A stretch of DNA of 64,000 nucleotides from Drosophila persimilis. Its lineage: Eukaryota; Arthropoda; Insecta; Diptera; Drosophilidae. Every line of letters starts with the position of its first letter. Position 1 is the first letter of the stretch. Where the stretch lies: positions 7,936,001 to 8,000,000 of the forward strand of contig NW_020825288.1 of NCBI RefSeq assembly GCF_003286085.1, written 5' to 3'. The position numbers and the translations under genes were made by a program. The notes beneath the pieces are model-generated. The model had not been told where the DNA came from. It made no database searches and saw nothing but the letters and a program-made list of their open reading frames with translations. Shown here one piece after another: positions 1 to 12,336 of this stretch.

Positions 1-363
1 TCTCGTCGAGCTGCGAGGATGGCATACGACCCAGTTGGCTGCTCTGGCTGACCATTACGTTGGGTGTCCTCTTCCTAATCATGCTGCTCATGAACATCTT
101 CCTCTGCACGGCCATGAGCTGCAGTTGTGCCAACACAGAGGTCAGTTTTTCAGCGCTTTAGGCTAGCATAGATAAATAATGGCTAATCGAACACTTTGCA
201 GATAATCGAGAAGGAGCCGTCGATCATCGAGGAATACGATCCGTATCGCAGCTGGCACGGCAGCCAGTATGGCTCCCGTTATTCGCTGCATGGCCGGGAT
301 GCGCACAAGGGCTATACCAGCGGCGGTTCGACGATACACTCAAATAGGTCTGATAGATATTAA
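1..363 (+). CDS. C-terminal end of a ZP-type (cuticulin-like) membrane protein, partial
   Basis: The window opens inside an exon (frame from base 3) that ends at 140 with a GTCAGT donor; the last exon is 202-363 with stop TAA at 361. The visible 99 residues hold one strong transmembrane segment (around LGVLFLIMLLMNIFL) followed by a Cys-rich SCSC stop-transfer edge and a short cytoplasmic tail [10 protein letters not shown] EKEPSIIEEYDPY and GSQYGSRYSLHG. A single C-terminal membrane span with this kind of tail is typical of insect zona-pellucida-domain proteins that attach epidermal membrane to the apical extracellular matrix or cuticle. The ZP domain itself lies left of the window, so the family call is an inference from the tail. 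Which ZP gene it is cannot be decided here. Confidence 0.6.
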
Positions 364-982
364 GCTGCCTCCACAAGCCACACAAGCCACACAAACCAAC
401 ACACAGATACACACACGTACATCTCTATTCTACACCTGCTCTGCTCTGCTCTCACAAATTATATATTTTCTGGGAGCCCCAAGCAAACACACACACACAC
501 AAAACTACAGCATGCCTACAACAAAAGTATCTTGTATCTGCGTCTCTATGTATCGTACTCGTACTCGTATCTCTTGTTCTTGTTCTTGTTCGTGTTAACA
601 GCAACAGTTACAATTACTCCAACAACAGCCACACAACAAAATCAAATCAAAATCGAAAACAAAGAGAGATAGAGAGAGAGAGAGAATGTTAAACCATTTC
701 GTGCCTAGTACTACTGCAACTGTAATTAACCGATAGTAACTTGCCGATAACTCTACCGATATTAACTAACACATGAACAAACTGTCCAACTAAGTTTCCT
801 GCTGCCACTTTTTCCCGAACAAAAGATCGAAAACAATACGAAAACTAACCGCCAGTTTCAAGGCATGGCTAACTAATCCGTCTTGAAGATTTCTCTAGAA
901 CTACTACTCGTATTTCTCTATGCAATTGTATTGTATGAATTGTATTAAATCCAAAACTTACTCCATTCAACGTACTTCGAAG

Positions 983-1088
983 GTCAATGCCAATCGATAA
1001 CGATAACGATTATGCAATTGTGCACTCGCGTCCCGGTTCCACGATACACGGACAGCGCGCCCATCGGGGACCGCCCAGTAATATCTGA
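983..1088 (+). other. Possible alternative last coding exon of the ZP-type gene
   Basis: A donor-like AG|GTCTGA at 347/348 in the last exon and an acceptor-like CGAAG| at 982 would join in phase (AG + G = Arg) and replace the ending SDRY by a 34-residue tail with the motifs DNDNDY, AIVHSRPGSTIHG and HRGPPSNI, stop TGA at 1086-1088. The new tail repeats the STIH motif of the main tail, and its frame is open through the Pro/Gly/Ser-rich stretch, unlike the AT-rich flanks. The donor is weak at positions +3 to +6, so this may also be noncoding 3' UTR. Confidence 0.4.
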
Positions 1089-1423
1089 ACCGATAACCCA
1101 ACCCAATCGATAAGAGCGCGACCATAATACGATAATGAAGGCACTAGTTCTTTAAGCTAGTCTAAGTCTTTTCCCCTTCCCCTTCCTCCCCCTATCTTGC
1201 GTCTCAAAATGTATATAACTAAAAGATCATAAGATTATTCATCAAGCCACAAGTTTTTCCAAATTCCTAACGATAGAGATGATGCCGCTGTAAAATACTA
1301 AACTAAAAGGAAGTACTTAGCGTTCCCTTTGCCTAATTTTAAAACAACTACCTAACATAAGTCATTAGTCTGTCGTAAGTGCGAACGAATGTGTATTAGC
1401 GAAATGTTTCAACTACTTGTAAA

Positions 1424-1554
1424 AATAAACAGAAGCAGGCAAAATTAATTTAAAGTCTAAAATGTTAAGAAAGTTACGCCCAGCCCCCTTTTGGAACATG
1501 CGTTAAACGTACGAATTGTAATTAATTTAAAATTAAAGCAATTAATTTAATAAA
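1424..1554 (+). terminator. Polyadenylation signals of the ZP-type gene
   Basis: AATAAA occurs at 1424-1429 and again at 1549-1554, followed by AT-rich DNA. They are the last canonical hexamers before the intergenic region, so the 3' UTR probably ends near 1450 or 1575. Confidence 0.45.
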
Positions 1555-1575
1555 AACTAAAAAAGAAACGAAATT

Positions 1576-2703
1576 CATGAGACTTTTCTATAATTGGCGG
1601 ACTGTGTTGACTGTACTGAATATTTTAATACTAATTTGACTTTGTCTACGATTCAGTTTTGGATGTGAAATATGCACAAAGGTCAGAGAAGTCAATCAAC
1701 TATGTTTGTGGATTTTGCCGGCCAACACCCAACAGTTAACGCCTTCACAATGATTAAATATTGCCAAATATCGTAGTCACATTAAATTAAAACTGTAAGA
1801 CATCTAAAAAATAACTGAGTTATACTAAAATCCAATAAAAATCCGACGACTGCAGCCTTCTAATTATTAATCTAAGACAGCTGCCGACAAGGTCATATCT
1901 TATGTTCATGGGAAAGTGATCTGCTAGTATAACAGTGATCGGAACCAAAACAGTCACACTTTTTGTTCCATTTTCTATGCTGTCTGCGCACACAAATGCA
2001 CTGCAAGATATGTGAATGTGTGAGAGATACAATACATCCTCCAAGCCAATCGTAAGAGATCCTCCAATGGATGTATCTAGTCATTGGAGTTATTGGTCTC
2101 TTTGCAAGCAAAGCATCCTGCATATCATCGGGGCAACACATTTATAGTATGATTAAATATATTTGGTACTGATTGGAAAGCGTTAGACTACTATGCCCTT
2201 TCATTTGCCAAAAACACAATTACAGAAAACCATTTTGGATCAACAGTTTGAAGAAACATTTCCTCCTCTAACCAACGCTTGTACTATCTGTTACCTGGCG
2301 AGTTTACAGACTTTAAAGTATACCTTTAGATACCGAATAAATTCGACTAAAGGTATGCAACAGTTTGTGAAACGTATGCTTCAGATGCCAGGTGTTCATT
2401 CAGGTATTCGCTGTAACAAAAATTATTTATTATATTTCTATTGTTATAACAAAAGTCGGTAAAACACCATTTTGTTCAATAAATTACCATAATTTGATGT
2501 GATTCATAATTGCTTATTTTCTATATTGATAGGTATAGAAATACTTGTACATGTCAGGCGCCCACCCTCAAGGCCGCCAATTCCCGCCCTGGGCACAGCT
2601 TATCTCCCTTCGGCGCTCTCACAACGAGTTTCTGGCTGCTTCATTGCTCGCTCTCGGGTGCTGCCTCCTCTCCGACCATCCGACCGACAATTCGCACTCT
2701 TTA
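1576..2703. other. Intergenic stretch with no supported gene
   Basis: Only short open frames without family features are seen. From about 2530 to 2700 the base composition becomes C-rich, ahead of the INE-1-like element; this may be an extra piece of repeat but no end could be defined. Confidence 0.4.
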
Positions 2704-3093
2704 TATACCCGATACTCAAAATGAGTATTGGGGTATATTCGATTTGTGGTGAAAATAGATGTGTGCAACGTCCAGAAGGAATCTTTTCCGATTAGCCGAG
2801 TCGATTGAGCCCTGTCTGTCTGTCCGTCTGTCCGTCCCTATTAGCGCTTAGTGCTCAAAGACACAAAAATATTCACAAATCTCAGAGACTATTAAGGCTA
2901 GAGTAATCAAATTTGGTATCCGCACTCCTGTTACATCTAACTATGAAACGTATATCTCAAAATTTCGTCGTTTTCTGTCTCTCTCGCACACACTCTTTGT
3001 CGTGTCGCTTAATATAAGAGCCATACTGAGTAAGTATCGGGTATAAATGTAGAGAAGCGGGCTCCGCAGCAACTCGCAACGTTCCCCCTCGTT
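2704..3093 (+). mobile_element. INE-1/DINE-1-like (Helentron-type) nonautonomous element, truncated inside
   Basis: The left end reads TATACCCGATACTCA, then GAGTATTGGGGTATA, followed by the family hallmarks: a GTGCAACGTCCAGAAGGAATC block, an AGCCGAGTCGATTGAGCCC block, CTGTCTGTCTGTCCGTC microsatellite-like repeats and a CTCAGAGACTATTAAGGCTAGAG-like block. The right part has TGAGTAAGTATCGGGTATA (3027-3045), an inverted copy of the left end, then GCAACTCGCAACG and TTCCCCCTCGTT to about 3093. Compared with what I recall of the family it lacks the stretch between the CCGATT and GCCGAG blocks. These elements are abundant in Drosophila introns and intergenic DNA and carry no genes. Confidence 0.75.
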
Positions 3094-3095
3094 CA
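3041..3095 (+). promoter_or_regulatory. Candidate core promoter at the right end of the INE-1-like element
   Basis: GGGTATAAAT at 3040-3048 looks like a TATA box, with possible start sites 25-55 bases on (including CGTTCAGTAC at 3089-3098). Downstream lies about 540 bases with the look of 5' UTR (A-rich, GT-rich, no long frame) ending in a good donor AAT|GTAAGTGA at 3633. An acceptor TTGGTTTTAG at 5901-5910, shortly before the Best1 start codon, could receive it. The link to Best1 is inference. Confidence 0.3.
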
Positions 3096-3495
3096 GTACA
3101 GTGGTCTCCGAGACTGATTTTCGCATGGCTGTTGGTTCATTTCAAAACAGTCGTTCGTGGAGCGCGGAAGTGTTCGCCGAAAGAGAGAGAGCAAACGGCC
3201 AGACCAAAGCAGAGCACAGTACGCGATTTTTTTGAATGACTGTTGGGCATGGCTGCATTTGTGTCGGTGTGTGTGTGGACAGAACTTCGGCGGCAGCGAC
3301 AAACGAAAACGTCAAAAACAACGTAAAAAATAGTGAAGCATAAAAGCAAAAACTGAAGAAAAACCCAAGAAGCAACCGCGTGCCCGTCCAAGTGTGTGTA
3401 TGTGTGTGTGTTTCAGTGTGTCTGTGCGTGTGTCTTCTTGTTGTTATTGTGTTTGTGAATAGTGGGAAGTGTTTTTGTTTTGTTACCTTCTGGCG

Positions 3496-3525
3496 TACCC
3501 TACCCTACCCTACCCTACCCTACCT
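3496..3525. repeat. (TACCC)n pentamer array, about six units
   Basis: About six TACCC pentamers in a row sit between two GT-rich tracts (3394-3460 is a TGTG microsatellite). Simple sequence inside the putative 5' UTR exon. Confidence 0.8.
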
Positions 3526-3639
3526 GGAAGGGGCTAATGCAGGAATCTGTTCGGTTCTGCCGCTTTGCATGGCGTGCCGGGAACACCAGCAACAACATGC
3601 ACAAATAGTAGCATTCGCCTGTAAATGTAAATGTAAGTG

Positions 3640-5900
3640 ACCGTGAAGCGATTTAATAACAGTACACTGCTGGGAATAACAACTGCAACAACAACTGCAC
3701 TAAAATCTAGAACTCGTGACTAACGAAATTCAAAATCGATTGAACCAAACAATGACTGTCTTTGCAACATACAAAATGCCCTTTGTTCGTAAAATATCAA
3801 GGAAGTTACACACACACATACATACATATGTACATATATCTTTGTCTCGCAGCTTCCATGGCTCCATTTATCTGCCTTGTAAGCAAAGAAAAGATAATTT
3901 CGTAATTGAAAGAAGTATTACATATTTATTACAAAAACTACATCGACTGAGAACATTTAGAATTCCTATATAAGGGATGTACAACTATTAAAGGAATAAT
4001 AAACCTTTAAGTGCATTTTGGAATCTTCAAAAAATATCTTTAATCGAGAGTGTCCCACCAAGGGAACATGCACTGTACATAGGATATCATATATGCACAC
4101 GTGTGTGTTTTTTTTTGCCTCATGACTCATCTACACTGTTTTGGCAATTGCAATACCCTATGCAAATTACTTGGGCCTCCGAAATACAGCTATTAATAAA
4201 CCACTTCGATATGAAAACCAAAAATTTATCAAAATAATAAAATATTATTATTTTGCAAAAAATCTTCTTAGATTGAGGAAACATTCAATCGAATGCACTG
4301 GCCTGTTCTCTGGGCCGCATTGAGCATTATTTAAATTTAGCCACGCGCCTTTCTGGCCCACTGACAGCTCTCAACAGACGACTGAAATACTCTCGTCCTC
4401 GTACTTGTACTGGCTGAAAATGTCATTAACCTCGGCCATTTGAATTCGAATGTTGTCGTTAGATTTGATTCACTGTAAAGAATATTGAGCATTATGCAAA
4501 TACGAGAGATAAAGCCAATGACTTGCCCGTTCATATCGGTACACATGACTGACCGAATTTGTTGTCATTTTTATAGGTCAACAATGTTGTCTTTTGCTCC
4601 GTTTGCTGGGCAAATATTGACCCATCAGCGGAATGCATCATGAGTACCGCAAGAGGTCAGTTCTCTTGGGGAAGGCGCATTGATAACTTCAGTCAATAAA
4701 CAATTGGAAATTGTAAATCGCATAGTTTTATGACAAAGAAGACTTCGAGTGCCACTTTCATTCGATAAGGGTTCGATTGAGGGCTGCCCTGCAGTCAATG
4801 AGATTCTGCTCGCTATAAAGTATTCCGAAACACGAAACCAATGTATTACTCCCCTTTATTTACTGCGAATTCGTTTTTATATATACAAATCAGCAGTTTG
4901 CTTTATACCTACTATATTTCCCGTCGAAAGTCTCGTTCTTATCGCGTTCTCTGTTTGTTTATCCAATTGCAAACACGCTCTCAGGCATCTGCCTTAAGAA
5001 ACCCTCGCATTTTGACCTCAGTTTTCTAATCAGGTTTAAAAATCCCCTAGTATTACAAGTTAACTAATTATTTTGTCCAAAGATTTATGAGCCCTGGCCC
5101 AAAACAGAAAGCCAAACAAACAGAACACACATACAATATACGATCACTTTTGAAACTCTACCTTGGTTAAGGCCTACCTATAAATGATGTCATGTTCTCC
5201 CCATTAAACGCTGGGATCACATGGCGCAGAGCTGCTCTTAGTATATACATATGTACATACGTATATATGATATACAGAATGTAGTATAAGCTTGAAGCCG
5301 AGTTCGTGGTGTGATTTCTGATCATTAGCTGGCGCTGGTTCGCAGAAATTCTCGCATTTTTCGTTGTCTCTCTTTTATGACGGAAATTCATTGATACATA
5401 CACGTAAATGAGCTCATCTGAACTCGATTATGATTACATACAATACAATACATACATATGCCATTCAATAGAGAACTTTATGTTTGTCTGTCTAATTGGC
5501 ATCTAATCGCTGGAGAGTGACCCCCACGGACACCTCTCGAATCAAATGGAGACACCGCCTCGCCAGAGGCATCGCCCACACACGCAAAAGTTGGTCGAGC
5601 TCTGACGTATTTCCCCCCCATTTAAACTCTCATCTGTATAAAATATATACACACATATAAATTGCAGCAATTAATGTAATCAACCGCACACTATGACATT
5701 TCTCTTAAATGTTAAATGCATTTCAATTGTATTCCGCATTGTAGGCATCCCTTTTGACTTGTTTCATTGCATGTCTAATTGTGGAAAAAATATATCGATT
5801 TTGGTATTAAAAATTGCATTATTGTTGCTGTTCCCCTGGCCTTGCATAACGCTTTTAATCTATTTATTTAGACAGAAAAAATAAATTTGGTTTATCTCAT
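3640..5900. other. Noncoding stretch upstream of Best1
   Basis: AT-rich DNA with several TATG/CATA microsatellites and no credible gene. It may be the first intron of Best1 if the upstream UTR exon is real. Confidence 0.4.
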
Positions 5901-6022
5901 TTGGTTTTAGGCAAAAAAGTGATGACTGAGACGCGATAAGAGGCAGACAGCATCGAGGGACTACAACCGCACAATCTCAGCCATAATAAAGAACTAAAAA
6001 AAATTAAAAATATACTGCTACA

Positions 6023-9000
6023 ATGACAATTACGTACACGGGTGAAGTGGCCACTTGTCGCGGCTTTGGCTGCTTTCTCAAATTGTTGCTCAGGTGAGTG
6101 AAGTTAAAGTCTTATGTACATTGTTCAGCCATTGAGCATATACATATATATATAGACAGTTGAAAATTGCTAGCTGGCTGTTAATTATAGAGCACTGACA
6201 CAGTTCAGACAATTGGTGGGGATAACCCCACACAGCCCACAATCCCCACAGAGCGGCATTCCGAACAATTGCCGCAAATGCAAATTACACGAGTAGAACT
6301 TTTCCACTTTCTTTCATGGTGCAAGCTGCACAGAAATTGCTGTCCCCCTTTCAGAGTGGGTTGTAATCTGAACCTGATGTAGACTCATATGTCTGACATC
6401 TGTCAGGACTTGTTGTCTGAATTATAATTTAATAATGAAGAACCACTCGTGGGGTGTGTGCACCCGCATATCCTCCCTTCACGCGTAACTGATAAGGCCT
6501 GATTATTGCGATTATTACGAATGATAGGTCAATCAATGGAGCATTTGATGACCTAATAAACGTGCCATCAGAATTAACCTGAGATGGAATTGGAATCTCC
6601 CACTACGCGTATGAATCACCTGGGCCCACCAAGAAAATACTTAGCAAAAAGTTTCCCAAAAACCATATAAATTTGTTTCTGCTTGCCCGATTAAGGGGCA
6701 CCCATTCTGGGCCTAAGATATCGTACGAGTCTTTATTATATCACGCATTGTACGACTGATAAGCTGTGCAAATGCCGCACATTTCGGGAGGGATTGTTTA
6801 CCTTCCGAGCACCAGTCAAATGTATTTTATGACGTTTGAATGTCAACAACAAGTGGCCTATTTTATCGGCCCATGTCTGAGGACTAACTTTGGCCATGAC
6901 GTAGCCGTTCCAGTTGCGGCAAGTGTCTCATCCTCAGACAGAGTGACGCTGGCCAACGGAAGATCAATTGGGAATCCGTAACGCTACTTTGGCAATCGAT
7001 TACGATTACGGCTGATAAGGGCAATACTCGGTTATATGCTGATTAGCCTGACGTGTCCGGTCTATTTATATAGGCTGATGTACAGCAAGACGAGTGTATT
7101 TATGATCCTTTTCGATTGCAGATGGCGCGGAAGCATTTACAAGCTGGTCTGGCTGGATCTGTTGGCCTTCCTCACCATCTATTATGTTATCAATATGGTA
7201 TATCGGTTCGCTCTCAATCCCACCCAGAAGGAGTGAGTACATCCACCATTTTGTCTATATATTTTGCTTAACTGATGTTCCATTTGCAGGACCTTCGAGG
7301 CCATCGTTCAGTACTGCGATAGTTATAGTGATCTCATACCCCTCTCCTTCGTGCTGGGCTTCTATGTGTCCATCGTGATGACCCGCTGGTGGAACCAGTA
7401 CACCTCCATACCCTGGCCGGATCCTATCGCCGTCTTTGTCAGCTCCAATGTGCACGGCCAGGACGAGCGTGGACGCATGATGAGGCGCACCATCATGCGA
7501 TATGCCTGCCTTTGCCTGACCATGGTGCTGGCGAATGTGTCACCGCGGGTGAAGAAGCGTTTTCCGGGACTCGACAATCTGGTGGAGGCGGGTCTGCTCA
7601 ACGACAACGAGCGCACCATCATCGAGGCCATGAACAAGTCCTTTCCGCGACCCTCCAAGCACTGGCTGCCGATTGTCTGGGCCGCCAGCATCATCACCCG
7701 CGCCCGGAAGGAGGGACGCATCCGCGATGACTTCGCCGTGAAGACCATCATCGATGAGCTGAACAAGTTCCGGGGCCAGTGCGGACTCCTGATCAGCTAC
7801 GACACGATCAGTGTGCCCCTGGTCTACACCCAGGTGGTTACCCTGGCCGTGTACTCGTACTTTCTCACCTGCTGCATGGGCCAGCAGTGGATCGACGGGA
7901 AGGTGGTGGGCAACACCAGCTACCTGAACAAGGTGGATCTGTACTTCCCGGTCTTCACCACGCTGCAGTTCTTCTTCTACATGGGCTGGCTGAAGGTGGC
8001 CGAGTCCCTGATCAATCCCTTTGGGGAGGACGATGATGACTTCGAGGTAAACAGAAAGGAGACTCCGCCAGCCAAGAACCTCTTTTAAAGACGATATATT
8101 TCTTGAAGGTCAACTGGATGGTGGACCGCAATCTGCAGGTCTCCTACCTGATTGTCGACGAGATGCATCACGACCATCCCGAACTGCTCAAGGATCAGTA
8201 CTGGGACGAGGTGTTCCCCAACGAGCTGCCCTACACCATAGCCGCGGAGCGTTTCCGCGAGAATCACCCGGAGCCGTCCACTGCCAAGATCGAGGTGCCC
8301 AAGAGCGCGGCCATGCCCTCGACGATGTCCTCCGTGCGCATCGATGAAATGGTTGGTAATGATACTGCCGCCCCCACTGCCGTTGCCCCAATCAACACCA
8401 TGCCGCCCGTCGCCGAACAGGCGGAGGGCGTGCCCCTGCAGGCAGTAACCTATGACTTTCCCAAGGGCTCGCCAGATGAGGAGGTTAGAATCAGAACGTT
8501 GGCAGCATTCTCTAGCGTTACGAAGCATTGGCACCAGTCTCCCAATTGGCTATCCGACAAACAATTCGTTCATCTGTCAATGTGACCAAATCAAACAAAA
8601 AACCTAATCAAAATCAAAAGTTTCTAACCTCTTATTCGCTCATTTTGGGACCACACTCCTCTCATTGGCATTCTGAAACACACAACGGTGCTTGGTAGTT
8701 ATATAAAAATAGTTCTAATAATACAATATATCGTATAAACGAATGTGACAATTGTTTAAACTTAAGCAAATCATGCACTGTGGTAGCTCTGGATCCAACA
8801 AGGCCTTCAACTTGTGGCCGAATATCTATTTGATGTCCTGAGCATACCAAACCGTGCTTGATTCTCGCCTAACTTTACGCTTTGATGGTGTCTGTGTCTC
8901 TTTAGGTCCTAAGACTATGCCTACTAACTTTTGATTCTAACCATCTAATCGACTATCTGCCGCCTACAGCCTAAAGCCTCTAACAGCACCCCCACGCACT

Positions 9001-10696
9001 GCACGACTTTCAAACGCTTTCAACTGCACCAAAAGTAACGCACTGAACGGTTGCAAGTAACAGTAGTCCGGACCACACACTTTCACGGTCTTTTGATGTC
9101 CCGTATTAATGTGACACTTCTCTCCTCCAGGCCGATGATGCCAGCGGGATACACTTCTCGGCGGGCAATGGAAAAATGCGCCTGGGCTCGTCCCCGTCGC
9201 TGGTCAGCGTATCGGGGACGTTGTCACGCGTGAATACCGTGGCCTCGGCCCTCAAGAGGTTCCTCAGTCGCGACGACAGTCGACCGGGATCGGCCACGCC
9301 CAGCGATGATCAGAAACCGTACAAGTTCCCGGCCAGCGCCAGCTCGGCCAGTCTCACGGCTGGAAACGTGGGATCGGCCACTTCGGCCGGCAAGCCAGCG
9401 GGTAGCCTGCGGATCACCCAGCAGGTCATCGAGGAGGTGGACGAGCAGGCCACCATCACCTCCATGCGCGCCAACGAGCCGCGACCCAATGTCATGAATA
9501 TCTTTGGCCCAGGAACGGCAGGAGGAGTCGCTGCCGCAATGCAGCCGCCACCTCCGGCTCATTCACAGCCGGTGGACATTCCGGCACGTCCGCTGGAGTA
9601 CAATCGCGCCCACTCGCAGTACGAGCCCAGCCTGTTCCCGCCCGGCGGAGTGGATGCTCTGCTGAGCACGTCGGCACCAGCCGGAGGCAGTCCCTCGCTG
9701 CTGTCGAACGCCGCAACGGCCCCCAGCTCCCCGGTGGGGGACAGCAGCAAGTCGCTGTATGACCCACAGAAGGCCGCCAGTCGGGAGACGGGTAAGTGCG
9801 GGGTTCCGGCCCCATCCGCATGGTGGATGGGGAGCGGAACGGTACCGTAAATGCGTTCCCTGCTGCTTCCTAAACTCATATTTAACGTTTGTGTATCTTC
9901 ATTTTCAACCAATTCGCGAATTACTCGTATAAAGAGAGGCCCGATGCACCGCAGGTTTTCAGGTGGTTCATCACGAACGGTAATGTTCATCCTATCCTCC
10001 ATTGGCCATAATAACTTGTTCGAATCCTTTAGCTTGCTCTGCGTAATCGTTGCTGGTTTACAATATTTGATTGTTCTCCTTGTTTTTTATAGTTACTATT
10101 CTTTAAATTTTATATAATTTTGATAGTTTGAATAGTTTTTGTAACAATTGGCATGTGTTTTTGAAACCTTTGCCCACTTTTTGAGTACTAACCCGCCCAA
10201 GCTTAGCCCTGACTCCCCGAATTATTGTATCCCGGCCAGCTTTTCTGGGTAGATTTCCAAAATTCATACTGAAACCCTGCCTAGCCTTAGTCCTAGCTGT
10301 ATTTATAATCATTGCACGTTTTACCTGGTTTTTGCCCCCATTTATTATGACTAATGGATGGTCTTGTATGTGTTTGCAGTGGAGAACATGGACCTCAAGT
10401 CCTCCAGTGATATGCTGGCCGGTAGTGCCGCTGCCGAGCCCGAGGACGAGGGAGATGACTTCGAGAAACTGAAGGCCGCCCGCGAAAAGGAGAAGCTGGT
10501 GCGACAGCAAAAGAATCTGGCCCGAACCATCAGCACGGCCCCGGGCGTGGATGCCGCCGCTGTGGCCCAGGCCCAGGCCCAGGCGATGACTGCCCAGGCG
10601 AATGCCGTACTCACGGCCGTGGCCTCAAGTGCCGATCTCCTCGCCGGCGCGGATCTTGTGCCCAGCTCCACAATGAAGTCGGATAATGCCGCGTAG
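6023..10696 (+). CDS. Best1: Bestrophin chloride channel Best1
   Basis: Coding exons: 6023-6093, 7122-7232, 7290-8046, 8109-8351 (or -8483), 9131-9791, 10380-10696; all phases agree and give 719 residues (763 with the longer exon 4). The N-terminal half is highly conserved bestrophin: MTITYTGEVATCRGFG start, RWRGSIYKLVW, FVLGFYVSIVMTRWWNQY, SSNVHGQDERGRMMRR, the Asp/Glu-rich calcium-binding region PFGEDDDDFE followed by VNWMVDRNLQVS. The C-terminal half is Ser/Pro/Ala-rich and poorly ordered. Bestrophins are pentameric calcium-activated plasma-membrane anion channels; fly Best1 is known for calcium- and swelling-activated chloride current. Intron 1 is about 1 kb; an untranslated exon part starts near 5911. 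The stop is followed by about 300 bases of likely 3' UTR before the repeat island. Confidence 0.95.
8352..8483 (+). other. Optional in-frame extension of Best1 exon 4 (alternative donor)
   Basis: Two donors are possible in exon 4: ATG|GTTGGT at 8351/8352 and GAG|GTTAGA at 8483/8484. Both leave phase 0 and join the same acceptor at 9130, so the 132-base segment adds 44 residues (VGNDTAAPTAVAPINTMPP... to GSPDEE) without changing the rest. The shorter form matches the fly protein as I remember it (IDEM followed by ADDASG). Confidence 0.55.
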
Positions 10697-11086
10697 AACG
10701 GCAGCTGGAGCGACGCCTAGTATTCCTAGTATTCTGTTGTACAATTCTTGTGTCGTACAATTACGTAGCCTAAGTCTAGTGCATTATTTAATTTACTTAC
10801 CTTAGCTGCTAAGCTAAACGCTGATGAACTTAATATTGGACAGATTAAGAATGCTCATAACGTCTAAACGAGCTTGAGTGAGGATGGACCTAATTAACGC
10901 TGTTGATAACACACACAAATACAATACTAAACGCTAAGTAGAAAGTTATTTGAATTTTTACAAATATAAGCTATTTTTGTAAAAGAGCGCCATTTATGTG
11001 TTTTTCTTTTGGGTATTTATTTCTGATTTAATAGTCCAATGGGGAATTTTTAATGCGATAGGATGCCACACGTACTGGATGTGCTC

Positions 11087-11415
11087 TTGGCTGGACTGTG
11101 GCAGCCACTGGCTGTCCTGCCGCGGGCCAAAGCCATGATGCCACTGCTGTGTCGCTGAGTCGACCATGTGACATCCCATCCGGATGATATTTTAAAATCG
11201 TCCTTCACAGAGGACTTATGTGCCCTACGTTTTACCATGAACCTAATCGTTTCCGATTTCCGCCGCCAGACGGAGTCCTATCAGAGCACTACCGAGGCCT
11301 AGTCGAGACAGACCAAGTCCTATCCCAGCCAGACAGAATCGTATCCCAGCAGCACACAAGCGCCCTCCTTGCAAGACCTGTACCGAACTAGCCATCGTCA
11401 TCCTTCGACCGGGCC
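11087..11415 (+). repeat. Left arm of a large diverged inverted repeat
   Basis: This segment matches the reverse complement of about 12515-12825. The best block, GTCCTATC...CACAAGCG (about 11275-11362), differs at about nine of 88 positions from its partner by eye; other blocks such as AAGCCATGATGCC, TTTTAAAAT and GGACTTATGT are shared with small indels between. In one frame it reads a Ser-Tyr-Pro-rich peptide (RQTESYQS, SRQTKSYPSQTESYPS) interrupted by a TAG at about 11299, so it looks like a broken coding fragment of unknown origin. Confidence 0.8.
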
Positions 11416-11704
11416 ATCGACCACAAGGACCTTGACTATGGCAACCAAAAGAGGGACTACGGTGGCTAGACTCTAGATGATCTCGGTGATGTTAGGTTTA
11501 AGGATATATATTGGATAATCCATATATTTAGATAGTATATACAAATATGTTCCACTTGATTAATAATAATAATAATATATAAAAAAATAATAGTTATTTA
11601 AAAAAATCTAAAATAATAATTATATTATATATTATTTTTGGATCAAAACATTTATTATATACCATGTTAATTAGGTATTAATAGCCACCGGAGGAAGAGC
11701 AAGT

Positions 11705-12336
11705 CCAAATCTTCGGTAGGCTATATCTCAGATAAATAGGGCCAGATCGGTGCAGGACCCACTCTTCCAGGACTGAGGGGATCCTGCCTGTCGACTGCCA
11801 TCAAAATCTCGACTTCGGAAATGAGGCAAATTTTTGGCAAATTTAATGATGGTTACATCATTGCGAAAATCGTGAAAAAATGGATGTCCTTTTTTCGGAT
11901 TGCAGTCGACTGGCAGGACTCTCCCGATCACGAAAAGACATGCCACGCCCTGATCGGCTGCCGTAAAGCAGAGATATATATAACATACAGAAGAAACCAG
12001 CATTTTAAAGATACGCAAATCCAAATCTTCGGTAGGCTATATCTCAGATAAACAGGGCCAGATCGGTGCAGGACCTACTCTCCCAGGATCGTGGGGTTCC
12101 AGAGAGTCAAACGGCATCAAAATCTCTACTTCGAAAATGAGGCCGATTTTTGGCAATTTTAATGATGTAACCATCATGATTTTTTGCGAAAATCGTGAAA
12201 AAATGGATGTCCTTTTTTCTGACGGCAATCGATTTGCAGGACTCTCCCGATCACGAAATGACATGCCGCACTCTGATCGGCCTATAAATAGCCGAGATAT
12301 AGCCGAAAAAAACGGCTAAAAAATCCAAAATCCAAG
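11705..12336. repeat. Two tandem copies of a 316-bp repeat unit
   Basis: Unit 1 starts at 11705 and unit 2 at 12021, each opening with CCAAATCTTCGGTAGGCTAT. Shared blocks include GGGCCAGATCGGTGCAGGAC, GAAAATCGTGAAAAAATGG, ATGTCCTTTTTTC and GGACTCTCCCGATCACGAAA, with scattered substitutions and small indels. No open frame is conserved, so it is satellite-like or a noncoding element. It sits in the spacer between the two inverted-repeat arms. Confidence 0.85.

Noticed and set aside
2193-2462. 89-codon plus-strand frame
   Set aside because: AT-rich, no homology-like motif, no neighbouring splice signals.
8484-8585. Read-through ending of Best1 exon 4 (stop at 8583)
   Set aside because: Would drop the conserved C-terminal half; more likely intron, though a retained-intron isoform cannot be excluded.
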